Part shown: one piece after another, positions 28,500 through 41,900 of the stretch
Layout of the letters: the number at the start of each line of letters is the position of its first letter
Numbering within the stretch: position 1 is the first letter of the stretch
From: Sternotherus odoratus
Taxonomy: Eukaryota > Chordata > Testudines > Kinosternidae
DNA length: 64,000 nucleotides
Direction of reading: 5' to 3'
Assembly (NCBI GenBank): GCA_032164245.1
Contig: JAVMKO010000211.1
Span: 1 to 64,000, forward strand
The notes under the pieces: generated by a model
The model's database searches: none
Told to the model about the DNA's origin: nothing
The model's input: only the letters and a program-made list of their open reading frames with translations
Position numbers and translations under genes: made by a program

Positions 28500-31020
28500 G
28501 GCGCCCGGAGCGCCCCTTTCTCCTCTTTACTCTCACCCCACGCAGGGACTGGGGCGCCCGGAGCGCCCCTTTCTCTTTCCGTACTCTCACTCCACGCAGG
28601 GACTGGGGCGCCCTGAGCGCCCCTTTCTCTTTCCGTACTCTCACCCCACGCAGGGACTGGGGCGCCCGGAGCGCCCCTTTCTCTTTGGTACTCTCACCCC
28701 ACGCAGGGACTGGGGCGCCCGGAGCGCCCCTTTCTCTTTGGTACTCTCACCCCACGCAGGGACTGGGGCGCCCGGAGCGCCCCTTTCTCTTTGGTACTCT
28801 CACCCCACGCAGGGACTGGGGCGCCCGGAGCGCCCCTTTCTCTTTCCGTACTCTCACTCCACGCAGGGACTGGGGCGCCCGGAGCGCCCCTTTCTCCTCT
28901 TTACTCTCACCCCACGCAGGGACTGGGGCGCCCGGAGCGCCCCTTTCTCCTCTTTACTCTCACCCCACGCAGGGACTGGGGCGCCCGGAGAGCCCCTTTC
29001 TCTTTCCGTACTCTCACTCCACGCAGGGACTGGGGCGTCCGGAGCGCCCCTTTCTCTTTCCGTACTCTCACTCCACGCAGGGACTGGGGCGCCCTGAGCG
29101 CCCCTTTCTCTTTCCGTACTCTCACTCCACGCAGGGACTGGGGCGCCCGGAGCGCCCCTTTCTCTTTGGTACTCTCACCCCACGCAGGGACTGGGGCGCC
29201 CGGAGCGCCCCTTTCTCTTTCCTACTCTCACCCCACGCAGGGACTGGGGCGCCCGGAGCGCCCCTTTCTCTTTCCTACTCTCACCCCATGCAGGGACTGG
29301 GGCGCCCGGAGCGCCCCTTTCTCTTCTTTACTCTCACCCCACGCAGGGACTGGGGCGCCCGGAGCGCCCCTTTCTCTTTCGTACTCTCACCCCATGCAGG
29401 GACTGGGGTGCCCGGAGCGCCCCTTTCTCTTTGGTACTCTCACCCCACGCAGGGACTGGGGCGCCCGGAGCGCCCCTTTCTCTTTAGTACTCTCACCCCA
29501 CGCAGGGACTGGGGAGCCCGGAGCGCCCCTTTCTCTTTAGTACTCTCACCCCACGCAGGGACTGGGGCGCCCGGAGCGCCCCTTTCTCTTTCGTACTCTC
29601 ACCCCACGCAGGGACTGGGGCGCCCGGAGCGCCCCTTTCTCTTTCGTACTCTCACCCCACGCAGGGACTGGGGCGCCCGGAGGGCCCCTTTCTCTTTCGT
29701 ACTCTCACCCCACGCAGGGACTGGGGCGCCCGGAGGGCCCCTTTCTCTTCTTTACTCTCACCCCACGCAGGGACTGGGGCGCCCGGAGTGCCCCTTTCTC
29801 CTCTTTACTCTCACCCCACGCAGGGACTGGGGCGCCCGGAGCGCCCCTTTCTCTTTCCGTACTCTCACTCCACGCAGGGACTGGGGCGCCCTGAGCGCCC
29901 CTTTCTCTTTCCGTACTCTCACCCCACGCAGGGACTGGGGCGCCCGGAGCGCCCCTTTCTCTTTGGTACTCTCACCCCACGCAGGGACTGGGGCGCCCGG
30001 AGCGCCCCTTTCTCTTTGGTACTCTCACCCCACGCAGGGACTGGGGCGCCCGGAGCGCCCCTTTCTCTTTGGTACTCTCACCCCACGCAGGGACTGGGGC
30101 GCCCGGAGCGCCCCTTTCTCTTTCCGTACTCTCACTCCACGCAGGGACTGGGGCGCCCGGAGCGCCCCTTTCTCCTCTTTACTCTCACCCCACGCAGGGA
30201 CTGGGGCGCCCGGAGCGCCCCTTTCTCCTCTTTACTCTCACCCCACGCAGGGACTGGGGCGCCCGGAGAGCCCCTTTCTCTTTCCGTACTCTCACTCCAC
30301 GCAGGGACTGGGGCGTCCGGAGCGCCCCTTTCTCTTTCCGTACTCTCACTCCACGCAGGGACTGGGGCGCCCTGAGCGCCCCTTTCTCTTTCCGTACTCT
30401 CACTCCACGCAGGGACTGGGGCGCCCGGAGCGCCCCTTTCTCTTTGGTACTCTCACCCCACGCAGGGACTGGGGCGCCCGGAGCGCCCCTTTCTCTTTCC
30501 TACTCTCACCCCACGCAGGGACTGGGGCGCCCGGAGCGCCCCTTTCTCTTTCCTACTCTCACCCCATGCAGGGACTGGGGCGCCCGGAGCGCCCCTTTCT
30601 CTTCTTTACTCTCACCCCACGCAGGGACTGGGGCGCCCGGAGCGCCCCTTTCTCTTTCGTACTCTCACCCCATGCAGGGACTGGGGTGCCCGGAGCGCCC
30701 CTTTCTCTTTGGTACTCTCACCCCACGCAGGGACTGGGGCGCCCGGAGCGCCCCTTTCTCTTTAGTACTCTCACCCCACGCAGGGACTGGGGAGCCCGGA
30801 GCGCCCCTTTCTCTTTAGTACTCTCACCCCACGCAGGGACTGGGGCGCCCGGAGCGCCCCTTTCTCTTTCGTACTCTCACCCCACGCAGGGACTGGGGCG
30901 CCCGGAGCGCCCCTTTCTCTTTCGTACTCTCACCCCACGCAGGGACTGGGGCGCCCGGAGGGCCCCTTTCTCTTTCGTACTCTCACCCCACGCAGGGACT
31001 GGGGCGCCCGGAGCGCCCCT
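28500..31020 (+). repeat. 1278-bp higher-order repeat, two copies
   Basis: The rare variant cggagagcccc occurs at about 28988 and 30266, and the series of unit types around it is the same in both, 1278 bp apart (24 units). Confidence 0.85.
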
Positions 31021-32960
31021 TTCTCTTTGGTACTCTCACCCCACGCAGGGACTGGGGCGCACGGAGCGCCCCTTTCTCTTTGGTACTCTCACCCCACGCA
31101 GGGACTGGGGCGCCCGGAGCGCCCCTTTCTCTTTCCGTACTCTCACTCCACGCAGGGACTGGGGCGCCCGGAGTGCCCCTTTCTCCTCTTTACTCTCACC
31201 CCACGCAGGGACTGGGGCGCCCGGAGCGCCCCTTTCTCTTCTTTACTCTCACCCCACGCAGGGACTGGGGCGCCCGGAGCGCCCCTTTCTCTTCTTTACT
31301 CTCACCCCACGCAGGGACTGGGGCGCCCGGAGCGCCCCTTTCTCCTCTTTACTCTCACCCCACGCAGGGACTGGGGCGCCCGGAGCGCCCCTTTCTCTTT
31401 CCGTACTCTCACCCCACGCAGGGACTGGGGCGCCCGGAGCGCCCCTTTCTCTTTGGTACTCTCACCCCACGCAGGGACTGGGGCGCCCGGAGCGCCCCTT
31501 TCTCTTTGGTACTCTCACCCCACGCAGGGACTGGGGCGCCCGGAGCGCCCCTTTCTCTTTCCGTACTCTCACCCCACGCAGGGACTGGGGTGCCTGTAGC
31601 GCCCCTTTCTCTTTGGTACTCTCACCCCACGCAGGGACTGGGGCGCCCGGAGCGTCCCTTTCTCTTTGGTACTCTCACCCCACGCAGGGACTGGGGCGCC
31701 CGGAGCGCCCCATTCTCTTTCCGTACTCTCACTCCACGCAGGGACTGGGGCGTCCGGAGCGCCCCTTTCTCTTTCCTACTCTCACTCCACGCAGGGACTG
31801 GGGCGTCCGGAGCGCCCCTTTCTCTTTCCTACTCTCACTCCACGCAGGGACTGGGGCGCCCGGAGCGCCCCTTTCTCTTCTTTACTCTCACCCCACGCAG
31901 GGACTGGGGCGCCCGGAGCGCCCCTTTCTCTTTCCTACTCTCACCCCACGCAGGGACTGGGGCGCCCGGAGCGCCCCTTTCTCTTTCCTACTCTCACCCC
32001 ACGCAGGGACTGGGGCGCCCGGAGCTCCCCTTTCTCTTTCCTACTCTCACCCCACGCAGGGACTGGGGCGCCCGGAGCGCCCCTTTCTCTTTCCTACTCA
32101 CCCCACGCAGGGACTGGGGCGCCCGGAGCGCCCCTTTCTCTTCTTTACTCTCACCCCACGCAGGGACTGGGGCGCCCGGAGCGCCCCTTTCTCTTTCGTA
32201 CTCTCACCCCACGCAGGGACTGGGGCGCCCGGAGCGCCCTTTTCTCTTTGGTACTCTCACCCCACGCAGGGACTGGGGCGCCCGGAGCGCCCCTTTCTCT
32301 TTGGTACTCTCACCCCACGCAGGGACTGGGGCGCCCGGAGCGCCCCTTTCTCTTTGGTACTCTCACCCCACGCAGGGACTGGGGCGCCCGGAGCGCCCCT
32401 TTCTCTTTCGTACTCTCACCCCACGCAGGGACTGGGGCGCCCGGAGCGCCCCTTTCTCTTTGGTACACTCACCCCACGCAGGGACTGGGGCGCCCGGAGC
32501 GCCCCTTTCTCTTCTTTACTCTCACCCCACGCAGGGACTGGGGCGCCCGGAGCGCCCCTTTCTCTTTCGTACTCTCACCCCACGCAGGGACTGGGGCGCC
32601 CGGAGCGCCCCTTTCTCTTTCGTACTCTCACCCCACGCAGGGACTGGGGCGCCCGGAGCGCCCCTTTCTCTTTCGTACTCTCACCACACGCAGGGACTGG
32701 GGCGCCCGGAGCGCCCCTTTCTCTTTGGTACTCTCACCCCACGCAGGGACTGGGGTGCCCGGAGCGCCCCTTTCTCTTTGGTACTCTCACCCCACGCAGG
32801 GACTGGGGTGCCCGGAGCGCCCCTTTCTCTTTGGTACTCTCACCCCACGCAGGGACTGGGGTGCCCGGAGCGCCCCTTTCTCTTTGGTACTCTCACCCCA
32901 CGCAGGGACTGGGGCGCCCGGAGCGCCCCTTTCTCTTTGGTACTCTCACCCCACGCAGGG

Positions 32961-35900
32961 AATGGGGCGCCCGGAGCGCCCCTTTCTCTTCTTTACTCTC
33001 ACCCCACGCAGGGACTGGGGCGCCAGGAGCGCCCCTTTCTCTTCTTTACTCTCACCCCACGCAGGGACTGGGGCGCCCGGAGGGCCCCTTTCTCTTCTTT
33101 ACTCTCACCCCACGCAGGGACTGGGGCGCCCGGAGGGCCTCTTTCTCCTCTTTACTCTCACCCCACGCAGGGACTGGGGCGCCCGGAGCGCCCCTTTCTC
33201 TTTCCGTACTCTCACTCCACGCAGGGACTGGGCGCCCGGAGCGCCCCTTTCTCTTTGGTACTCTCACCCCACGCAGGGACTGGGGCGCCCGGAGCGCCCC
33301 TTTCTCTTTGGTACTCTCACCCCACGCAGGGACTGGGGCGCCCGGAGCGCCCCTTTCTCTTTGGTACTCTCACCCCACGCAGGGACTGGGGCGCCCGGAG
33401 CGCCCCTTTCTCTTTCCGTACTCTCACTCAACGCAGGGACTGGGGCGCCCGGAGCGCCCCTTTCTCCTCTTTACTCTCACCCCACGCAGGGACTGGGGCG
33501 CCCGGAGCGCCCCTTTCTCTTCTTTACTCTCACCCCACGCAGGGACTGGGGCGCCCGGAGCGCCCCTTTCTCTTTCCGTACACTCACTCCACGCAGGGAC
33601 TGGGGCGCCCGGAGCGCCCCTTTCTCTTCTTTACTCTCACCCCACGCAGGGACTGGGGCGCCCGGAATGCCCCTTTCTCTTCTTTACTCTCACCCCACGC
33701 AGGGACTGGGGCGCCCGGAGCGCCCCTTTCTCTTCTTTACTCTCACCCCACGCAGGGACTGGGGCGCCCGGAGCGCCCCTTTCTCTTCTTTACTCTCACC
33801 CCACGCAGGGACTGGGGCGCCCGGAGCGCCCCTTTCTCTTCTTTACTCTCACCCCACGCAGGGACTGGGGCGCCCGGAGGGCCCCTTTCTCTTCTTTACT
33901 CTCACCCCACGCAGGGACTGGGGCGCCCGGAGCGCCCCTTTCTCTTCTTTACTCTCACCCCACGCAGGGACTGGGGCGCCCGGAGCGCCCCTTTCTCTTC
34001 TTTACTCTCACCCCACGCAGGGACTGGGGCGCCCGGAGCGCCCCTTTCTCTTCTTTACTCTCACCCCACGCAGGGACTGGGGCGCCCGGAGCGCCCCTTT
34101 CTCTTGGGTACTCTCACCCCACGCAGGGACTGGGGCGCCCGGAGCGCCCCTTTCTCTTGGGTACTCTCACCCCACGCAGGGACTGGGGCGCCCGGAGCGC
34201 CCCTTTCTCTTGGGTACTCTCACCCCACGCAGGGACTGGGGCGCCCGGAGCGCCCCTTTCTCTTGGGTACTCTCACCCCACGCAGGGACTGGGGCGCCCG
34301 GAGCCCCCCTTTCTCTTTGGTATTCTCACCCCACGCAGGGACTGGGGCGCCCGGAGCGCCCCTTTCTCTTTGGTACTCTCACCCCACGCAGGGACTGGGG
34401 CGCCCGGAGCGCCCCTTTCTCCTCTTTACTCTCACCCCACGCAGGGACTGGGGCGCCCGGAGCGCCCCTTTCTCCTCTTTACTCTCACCCCACGCAGGGA
34501 CTGGGGCGCCCGGAGCGCCCCTTTCTCTTTCCGTACTCTCACCCCACGCAGGGACTGGGGCGCCCGGAGCGCCCCTTTCTCTTTCCGTACTCTCACCCCC
34601 ACGCAGGGACTGGGGTGCCCGGAGCGCCCCTTTCTCCTCTTTACTCTCACCCCACGCAGGGACTGGGGCGCCCGGAGCGCCCCTTTCTCTTTCCGTACTC
34701 TCACCCCACGCAGGGACTGGGGCGCCCGGAGCGCCCCTTTCTCTTTCCGTACTCTCACCCCACGCAGGGACTGGGGCGCCCGGAGCGCCCCTTTCTCTTC
34801 TTTACTCTCACCCCACGCAGGGACTGGGGCGCCCGGAGCGCCCCTTTCTCTTTCGTACTCTCACCCCACGCAGGGACTGGGGCGCCCGGAGCGCCCTTTT
34901 CTCTTTGGTACTCTCACCCCACGCAGGGACTGGGGCGCCCGGAGCGCCCCTTTCTCTTTCCTACTCTCACCCCACGCAGGGACTGGGGCGCCCGGAGCGC
35001 CCCTTTCTCTTTCCTACTCTCACCCCACGCAGGGACTGGGGCGCCCGGAGCGCCCCTTTCTCTTTCCTACTCTCACCCCACGCAGGGACTGGGGCGCCCG
35101 GAGCGCCCCTTTCTCTTTCCGTACTCTCACTCCACGCAGGGACTGGGGCGCCCGGAGCGCCCCTTTCTCTTTGGTACTCTCACCCCACGCAGGGACTGGG
35201 GCGCCCGGAGCGCCCCTTTCTCTTTGGTACTCTCACCCCACGCAGGGACTGGGGCGCCCGGAGCGCCCTTTTCTCTTTCGTACTCTCACCCCACGCAGGG
35301 ACTGGGGCGCCCGGAGCGCCCCTTTCTCTTTGGTACTCTCACCCCACGCAGGGACTGGGGCGCCCGGAGCGCCCCTTTCTCTTTCGTACTCTCACCCCAC
35401 GCAGGGACTGGGGCGCCCGGAGCGCCCCTTTCTCTTAGGTACACTCACCCCACGCAGGGACTGGGGCGCCCGGAGCGCCCCTTTCTCTTTGGTACTCTCA
35501 CCCCACGCAGGGACTGGGGCGCCCGGAGCGCCCCTTTCTCTTTGGTACTCTCACCCCACGCAGGGACTGGGGCGCCCGGAGCGCCCCTTTCTCTTTGGTA
35601 CTCTCACCCCACGCAGGGACTGGGGCGCCCGGAGCGCCCCTTTCTCTTTGGTACTCTCACCCCACGCAGGGACTGGGGCGCCCGGAGCGCCCCTTTCTCT
35701 TTCGTACTCTCACCCCACGCAGGGAATGGGGCGCCCGGAGCGCCCCTTTCTCTTCTTTACTCTCACCCCACGCAGGGACTGGGGCGCCCGGAGCGCCCCT
35801 TTCTCTTCTTTACTCTCACCCCACGCAGGGACTGGGGCGCCCGGAGCGCCCCTTTCTCTTCTTTACTCTCACCCCACGCAGGGACTGGGGCGCCCGGAGG

Positions 35901-38900
35901 GCCCCTTTCTCTTCTTTACTCTCACCCCACGCAGGGACTGGGGCGCCCGGAGGGCCTCTTTCTCCTCTTTACTCTCACCCCACGCAGGGACTGGGGCGCC
36001 CGGAGCGCCCCTTTCTCTTTCCGTACTCTCACTCCACGCAGGGACTGGGCGGCCCGGAGCGCCCCTTTCTCTTTGGTACTCTCACCCCACGCAGGGACTG
36101 GGGCGCCCGGAGCGCCCCTTTCTCTTTGGTACTCTCACCCCACGCAGGGACTGGGGCGCCCGGAGCGCCCCTTTCTCTTTGGTACTCTCACCCCACGCAG
36201 GGACTGGGGCGCCCGGAGCGCCCCTTTCTCTTTCCGTACTCTCACTCAACACAGGGACTGGGGCGCCCGGAGCGCCCCTTTCTCCTCTTTACTCTCACCC
36301 CACGCAGGGACTGGGGCGCCCGGAGCGCCCCTTTCTCTTCTTTACTCTCACCCCACGCAGGGATTGGGGCGCCCGGAGCGCCCCTTTCTCTTTCCGTACT
36401 CTCACTCCACGCAGGGACTGGGGCGCCCCGGAGCGCCCCTTTCTCTTCTTTACTCTCACCCCACGCAGGGACTGGGGCGCCCGGAGGCGCCCCTTTCTCT
36501 TCTTTACTCTCACCCCACGCAGGGACTGGGGCGCCCGGAGCGCCACTTTCTCTTCTTTACTCTCACCCCACGCAGGGACTGGGGCGCCCGGAGGGCCCCT
36601 TTCTCTTCTTTACTCTCACCCCACGCAGGACTGGGGCGCCCGGAGCGCCCCTTTCTCTTCTGTACTCTCACCCCACGCAGGGACTGGGGCGCCCGGAGCG
36701 CCCCTTTCTCTTCTGTACTCTCACCCCAAGCAGGGACTGGGGCGCCCGGAGCGCCCCTTTCTCTTTCGTACTCTCACCCCACGCAGGACTGGGGCGCCCG
36801 GAGCGCCCCTTTCTCTTTGGTACTCTCACCCCACGCAGGGACTGGGGCGCCCGGAGCGCCCCTTTCTCTTTGGTACTCTCACCCCACGCAGGGACTGGGC
36901 GCCCGGAGCGCCCCTTTCTCTTTGGTACTCTCACCCCACGCAGGACTGGGGCGGCCGGAGCGCCCCTTTCTCTTTGGTACTCTCACCCCCACGCAGGGAC
37001 TGGGGCGCCCGGAGCGCCCCTTTCTCTTTGGTACTCTCACTCCACGCAGGGACTGGGGCGCCCGGAGCGCCCTTTCTTTTCCGTACTCTCACTCCACGCA
37101 GGGACTGGGGCGCCCGGAGCGCCCCTTTCTCTTTCCGTACTCTCACTCCACGCAGGGACTGGGGCGTCCGGAGCGCCCCTTTCTCTTTCCGTACTCTCAC
37201 TCCACGCAGGGACTGGGCGCCCGGAGCGCCCCTTTCTCCTCTTTATTCTCACCCCACGCAGGGACTGGGGCGCTCGGAGCGCCCCTTTCTCCTTCGTACT
37301 CTCACTCCACGCAGGGACTGGGGCGCCGGAGCGCCCCTTTCTCTTTCCGTACTCTCACTCCACGCAGGGACTGGGGCGCCCGGAGCGCCCCTTTCTCTTT
37401 CCGTACTCTCACTCCACGCAGGGACTGGGGCGCCCGGAGCGCCCCTTTCTCTTTCCTACTCTCACCCCACGCAGGGACTGGGGCGCCCGGAGCGCCCCTT
37501 TCTCTTTCCCTACTCTCACCCCACGCAGGGACTGGGGCGCCCGGAGCGCCCCTTTCTCTTTCCTACTCTCACCCCATGCAGGGACTGGGGCGCCCGGAGC
37601 GCCCCTTTCTCTTTGGTACTCTCACCCCACGCAGGGACTGGGGTGCCCGGAGCGCCCCTTTCTCTTTGGTACTCTCACCCACGCAGGGACTGGGGTGCCC
37701 GGAGCGCCCCTTTCTCTTTGGTACTCTCACCCCACGCAGGGACTGGGGTGCCCGGAGCGCGCCCTTTCTCTTTGGTACTCTCACCCCACGCAGGGACTGG
37801 GGCGCCCGGAGCGCCCCTTTCTCTTTGGTACTCTCACCCCACGCAGGGAATGGGGCGCCCGGAGCGCCCCTTTCTCTTCTTTACTCTCACCCCACGCAGG
37901 GACTGGGGCGCCCGGAGGGCCCCTTTCTCTTCTTTACTCTCACCCCACGCAGGGACTGGGGCGCCCGGAGGGCCCCTTTCTCTTCTTTACTCTCACCCCA
38001 CGCAGGACTGGGCGCCCGGAGGGCCTCTTTCTCCTCTTTACTCTCACCCCACGCAGGGACTGGGGCGCCCGGAGCGCCCCTTTCTCTTTCCGTACTCTCA
38101 CTCCCACGCAGGGACTGGGGCGCCCGGAGCGCCCCTTTCTCTTTGGTACTCTCACCCCACGCAGGGACTGGGGCGCCCGGAGCGCCCCTTTCTCTTTGGT
38201 ACTCTCACCCACGCAGGGACTGGGGCGCCCGGAGCGCCCCTTTCTCTTTGGTACTCTCACCCACGCAGGGACGGGGCGCCCGGAGCGCCCCTTTCTCTTT
38301 CCGTACTCTCACTCAACGCAGGGACTGGGGCGCCCGGAGCGCCCCTTTCTCCTCTTTACTCTCACCCCACGCAGGGACTGGGGCGCCCGGAGCGCCCCTT
38401 TCTCTTCTTTACTCTCACCCCACGCAGGGACTGGGGCGCCCGGAGCGCCCCTTTCTCTTTCCGTACTCTCACTCCACGCAGGGACTGGGGCGCCCGAGCG
38501 CCCCTTTCTCTTCTTACTCTCACCCCACGCAGGGACTGGGGCGCCCGGAATGCCCCTTTCTCTTCTTTACTCTCACCCCACGCAGGGACTGGGGCGCCCG
38601 GAGCGCCCCTTTCTCTTCTTTACTCTCACCCCACGCAGGGACTGGGCGCCCGGAGCGCCCCTTCTCTTCTTTACTCTCACCCCACGCAGGGACTGGGGCG
38701 CCCGGAGGGCCCCTTTCTCTTCTTTACTCTCACCCCACGCAGGGACTGGGGCGCCCGGAGCGCCCCTTTCTCTTCTTTACTCTCACCCCACGCAGGGACT
38801 GGGGCGCCCGGAGCGCCCCCTTTCTCTTCTTCACTCTCACCCCACGCAGGGACTGGGGCGCCCGGAGCGCCCCTTTCTCTTCTTTACTCTCACCCCACGC

Positions 38901-41900
38901 AGGGACTGGGGCGCCCGGAGCGCCCCTTTTTCTTGGGTACTCTCACCCCACGCAGGGACTGGGGCGCCCGGAGCGCCCCTTTCTCTTGGGTACTCTCACC
39001 CCACGCAGGGACTGGGGCGCCCGGAGCGCCCCTTTCTCTTGGGTACTCTCACCCCACGCAGGGACTGGGGCGCCCGGAGCGCCCCTTTCTCTTGGGTACT
39101 CTCACCCCACGCAGGGACTGGGGCGCCCGGAGCGCCCCTTTCTCTTGGGTACTCTCACCCCACGCAGGGACTGGGGCGCCCGGAGCGCCCCTTTCTCTTG
39201 GGTACTCTCACCCCACGCAGGGACTGGGGCGCCGGAGCGCCCCTTTCTCTTTGGTACTCTCACCCCACGCAGGGACTGGGGCGCCCGGAGCGCCCCTTTC
39301 TCCTCTTTACTCTCACCCCACGCAGGGACTGGGGCGCCCGGAGCGCCCCTTTCTCCTCTTTACTCTCACCCCACGCAGGGACTGGGGCGCCCGGAGCGCC
39401 CCTTTCTCTTTGGTACTCTCACCCCACGCAGGGACTGGGGCGCCCGGAGCGCCCCTTTCTCTTTGGTACTCTCACCCCACGCAGGGACTGGGGCGCCCGG
39501 AGCGCCCCTTTCTCCTCTTTACTCTCACCCCACGCAGGGACTGGGGCGCCCGGAGCGCCCCTTTCTCTTTCCGTACTCTCACCCCACGCAGGGACTGGGG
39601 CGCCCGGAGCGCCCTTTTCTCTTTCGTACTCTCACCCCACGCAGGGACTGGGGCGCCCGGAGCGCCCTTTTCTCTTTCGTTTTCTCTTTCGTAGTCTCAC
39701 CCCACGCAGGACTGGGGCGCCCGGAGCGCCCCTTTCTCTTTCGTAGTCTCACCCCACGCAGGGACTGGGGCGCCCGGAGCGCCCCTTTCTCTTTCGTACT
39801 CTCACCCCACGCAGGGACTGGGGCGCCCGGAGCGCCCCCTTTCTCTTTGGTACTCTCACCCCACGCAGGGACTGGGGCGCCCGGAGCGCCCCTTTCTCTT
39901 TGGTACTCTCACCCCACGCAGGGACTGGGGCGCCCGGAGCGCCCCTTTCTCTTTGGTACTCTCACCCCACGCAGGGAATGGGGCGCCCGGAGCACCCCTT
40001 TCTCTTCTTTACTCTCACCCCACGCAGGGACTGGGGCGCCCGGAGGCCCCTTTCTCTTCTTTACTCTCACCCCACGCAGGGACTGGGGCGCCCGGAGGGC
40101 CCCTTTCTCTTCTTTACTCTCACCCCACGCAGGGACTGGGGCGCCCGGAGGGCTCTTTCTCCTCTTTACTCTCACCCCACGCAGGGACTGGGGCGCCCGG
40201 AGCGCCCCTTTCTCTTTCCGTACTCTCACTCCACGCAGGACTGGGGCGCCCGGAGCGCCCCTTTCTCTTTGGTACTCTCACCCCACGCAGGGACTGGGGC
40301 GCCCGGAGCGCCCCTTTCTCTTTGGTACTCTCACCCCACGCAGGGACTGGGCGCCCGGAGCGCCCCTTTCTCTTTGGTACTCTCACCCCACGCAGGGACT
40401 GGGGCGCCCGGAGCGCCCCTTTCTCTTTCCGTACTCTCACTCAACGCAGGGACTGGGGCGCCCGGAGCGCCCCTTTCTCCTCTTTACTCTCACCCCACGC
40501 AGGGACTGGGGCGCCCGGAGCGCCCCTTTCTCTTCTTTACTCTCACCCCACGCAGGGACTGGGGCGCCCGGAGCGCCCCTTTCTCTTTCCGTACTCTCAC
40601 TCCACGCAGGGACTGGGGCGCCCGGAGCGCCCCTTTCTCTTCTTTACTCTCACCCACGCAGGGACTGGGGCGCCCGGAATGCCCCTTTCTCTTCTTTACT
40701 CTCACCCCACGCAGGGACTGGGGCGCCCGAGCGCCCCTTTCTCTTCTTTACTCTCACCCCACGCAGGGACTGGGCGCCCGGAGCGCCCCTTCTCTTCTTT
40801 ACTCTCACCCCACGCAGGGACTGGGGCGCCCGGAGGGCCCCTTTCTCTTCTTTACTCTCACCCACGCAGGGACTGGGGCGCCCGGAGCGCCCCTTTCTCT
40901 TCTTTACTCTCACCCCACGCAGGGACTGGGGCGCCCGGAGCGCCCTTTCTCTTCTTCACTCTCACCCCACGCAGGGACTGGGGCGCCCGGAGCGCCCCTT
41001 TCTCTTCTTTACTCTCACCCCACGCAGGGACTGGGGCGCCCGGAGCGCCCCTTTTTCTTGGGTACTCTCACCCCACGCAGGGACTGGGGCGCCCGGAGCG
41101 CCCCTTTCTCTTGGGTACTCTCACCCACGCAGGGACTGGGGCGCCCGGAGCGCCCCTTTCTCTTGGGTACTCTCACCCCACGCAGGGACTGGGGCGCCCG
41201 GAAGCGCCCCTTTCTCTTGGGTACTCTCACCCCACGCAGGGACTGGGGCGCCCGGAGCGCCCCTTTCTCTTTGGTACTCTCACCCCACGCAGGGACTGGG
41301 GCGCCCGGAGCGCCCCTTTCTCTTTGGTACTCTCACCCCACGCAGGGACTGGGGGCCCGGAGCGCCCCTTTCTCCTCTTTACTCTCACCCCACGCAGGGA
41401 CTGGGGCGCCCGGAGCGCCCCTTTCTCCTCTTTACTCTCACCCCACGCAGGGACTGGGGCGCCCGGAGCGCCCCTTTTCTCTTTGGTACTCTCACCCCAC
41501 GCAGGGACTGGGGCGCCCGGAGCGCCCCTTCTTCTCTTTGGTACTCTCACCCCACGCAGGGACTGGGGCGCCCGGAGCGCCCCTTTCTCCTCTTTACTCT
41601 CACCCCACGCAGGGACTGGGGCGCCCGGAGCGCCCCTTTCTCTTTCCGTACTCTCACCCCACGCAGGGACTGGGGCGCCCGGAGCGCCCTTTTCTCTTTC
41701 GTACTCTCACCCCACGCAGGGACTGGGGCGCCCGGAGCGCCCTTTTCTCTTTCGTAGTCTCACCCCACGCAGGGACTGGGCGCCCGGAGCGCCCCTTTCT
41801 CTTTCGTACTCTCACCCCACGCAGGGACTGGGGCGCCCGGAGCGCCCCCTTTCTCTTTCGTACTCTCACCCCACGCAGGGACTGGGGCGCCCGGAGCGCC

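Noticed and set aside
28043..39694. Reading frame of almost 3900 codons, and several others over 800 codons, on the plus strand
   Set aside because: They lie wholly in the 53-bp satellite, exist in all three frames, mostly open at non-ATG codons (TTG before GTA CTC) and reflect a stop-free unit, not coding selection.
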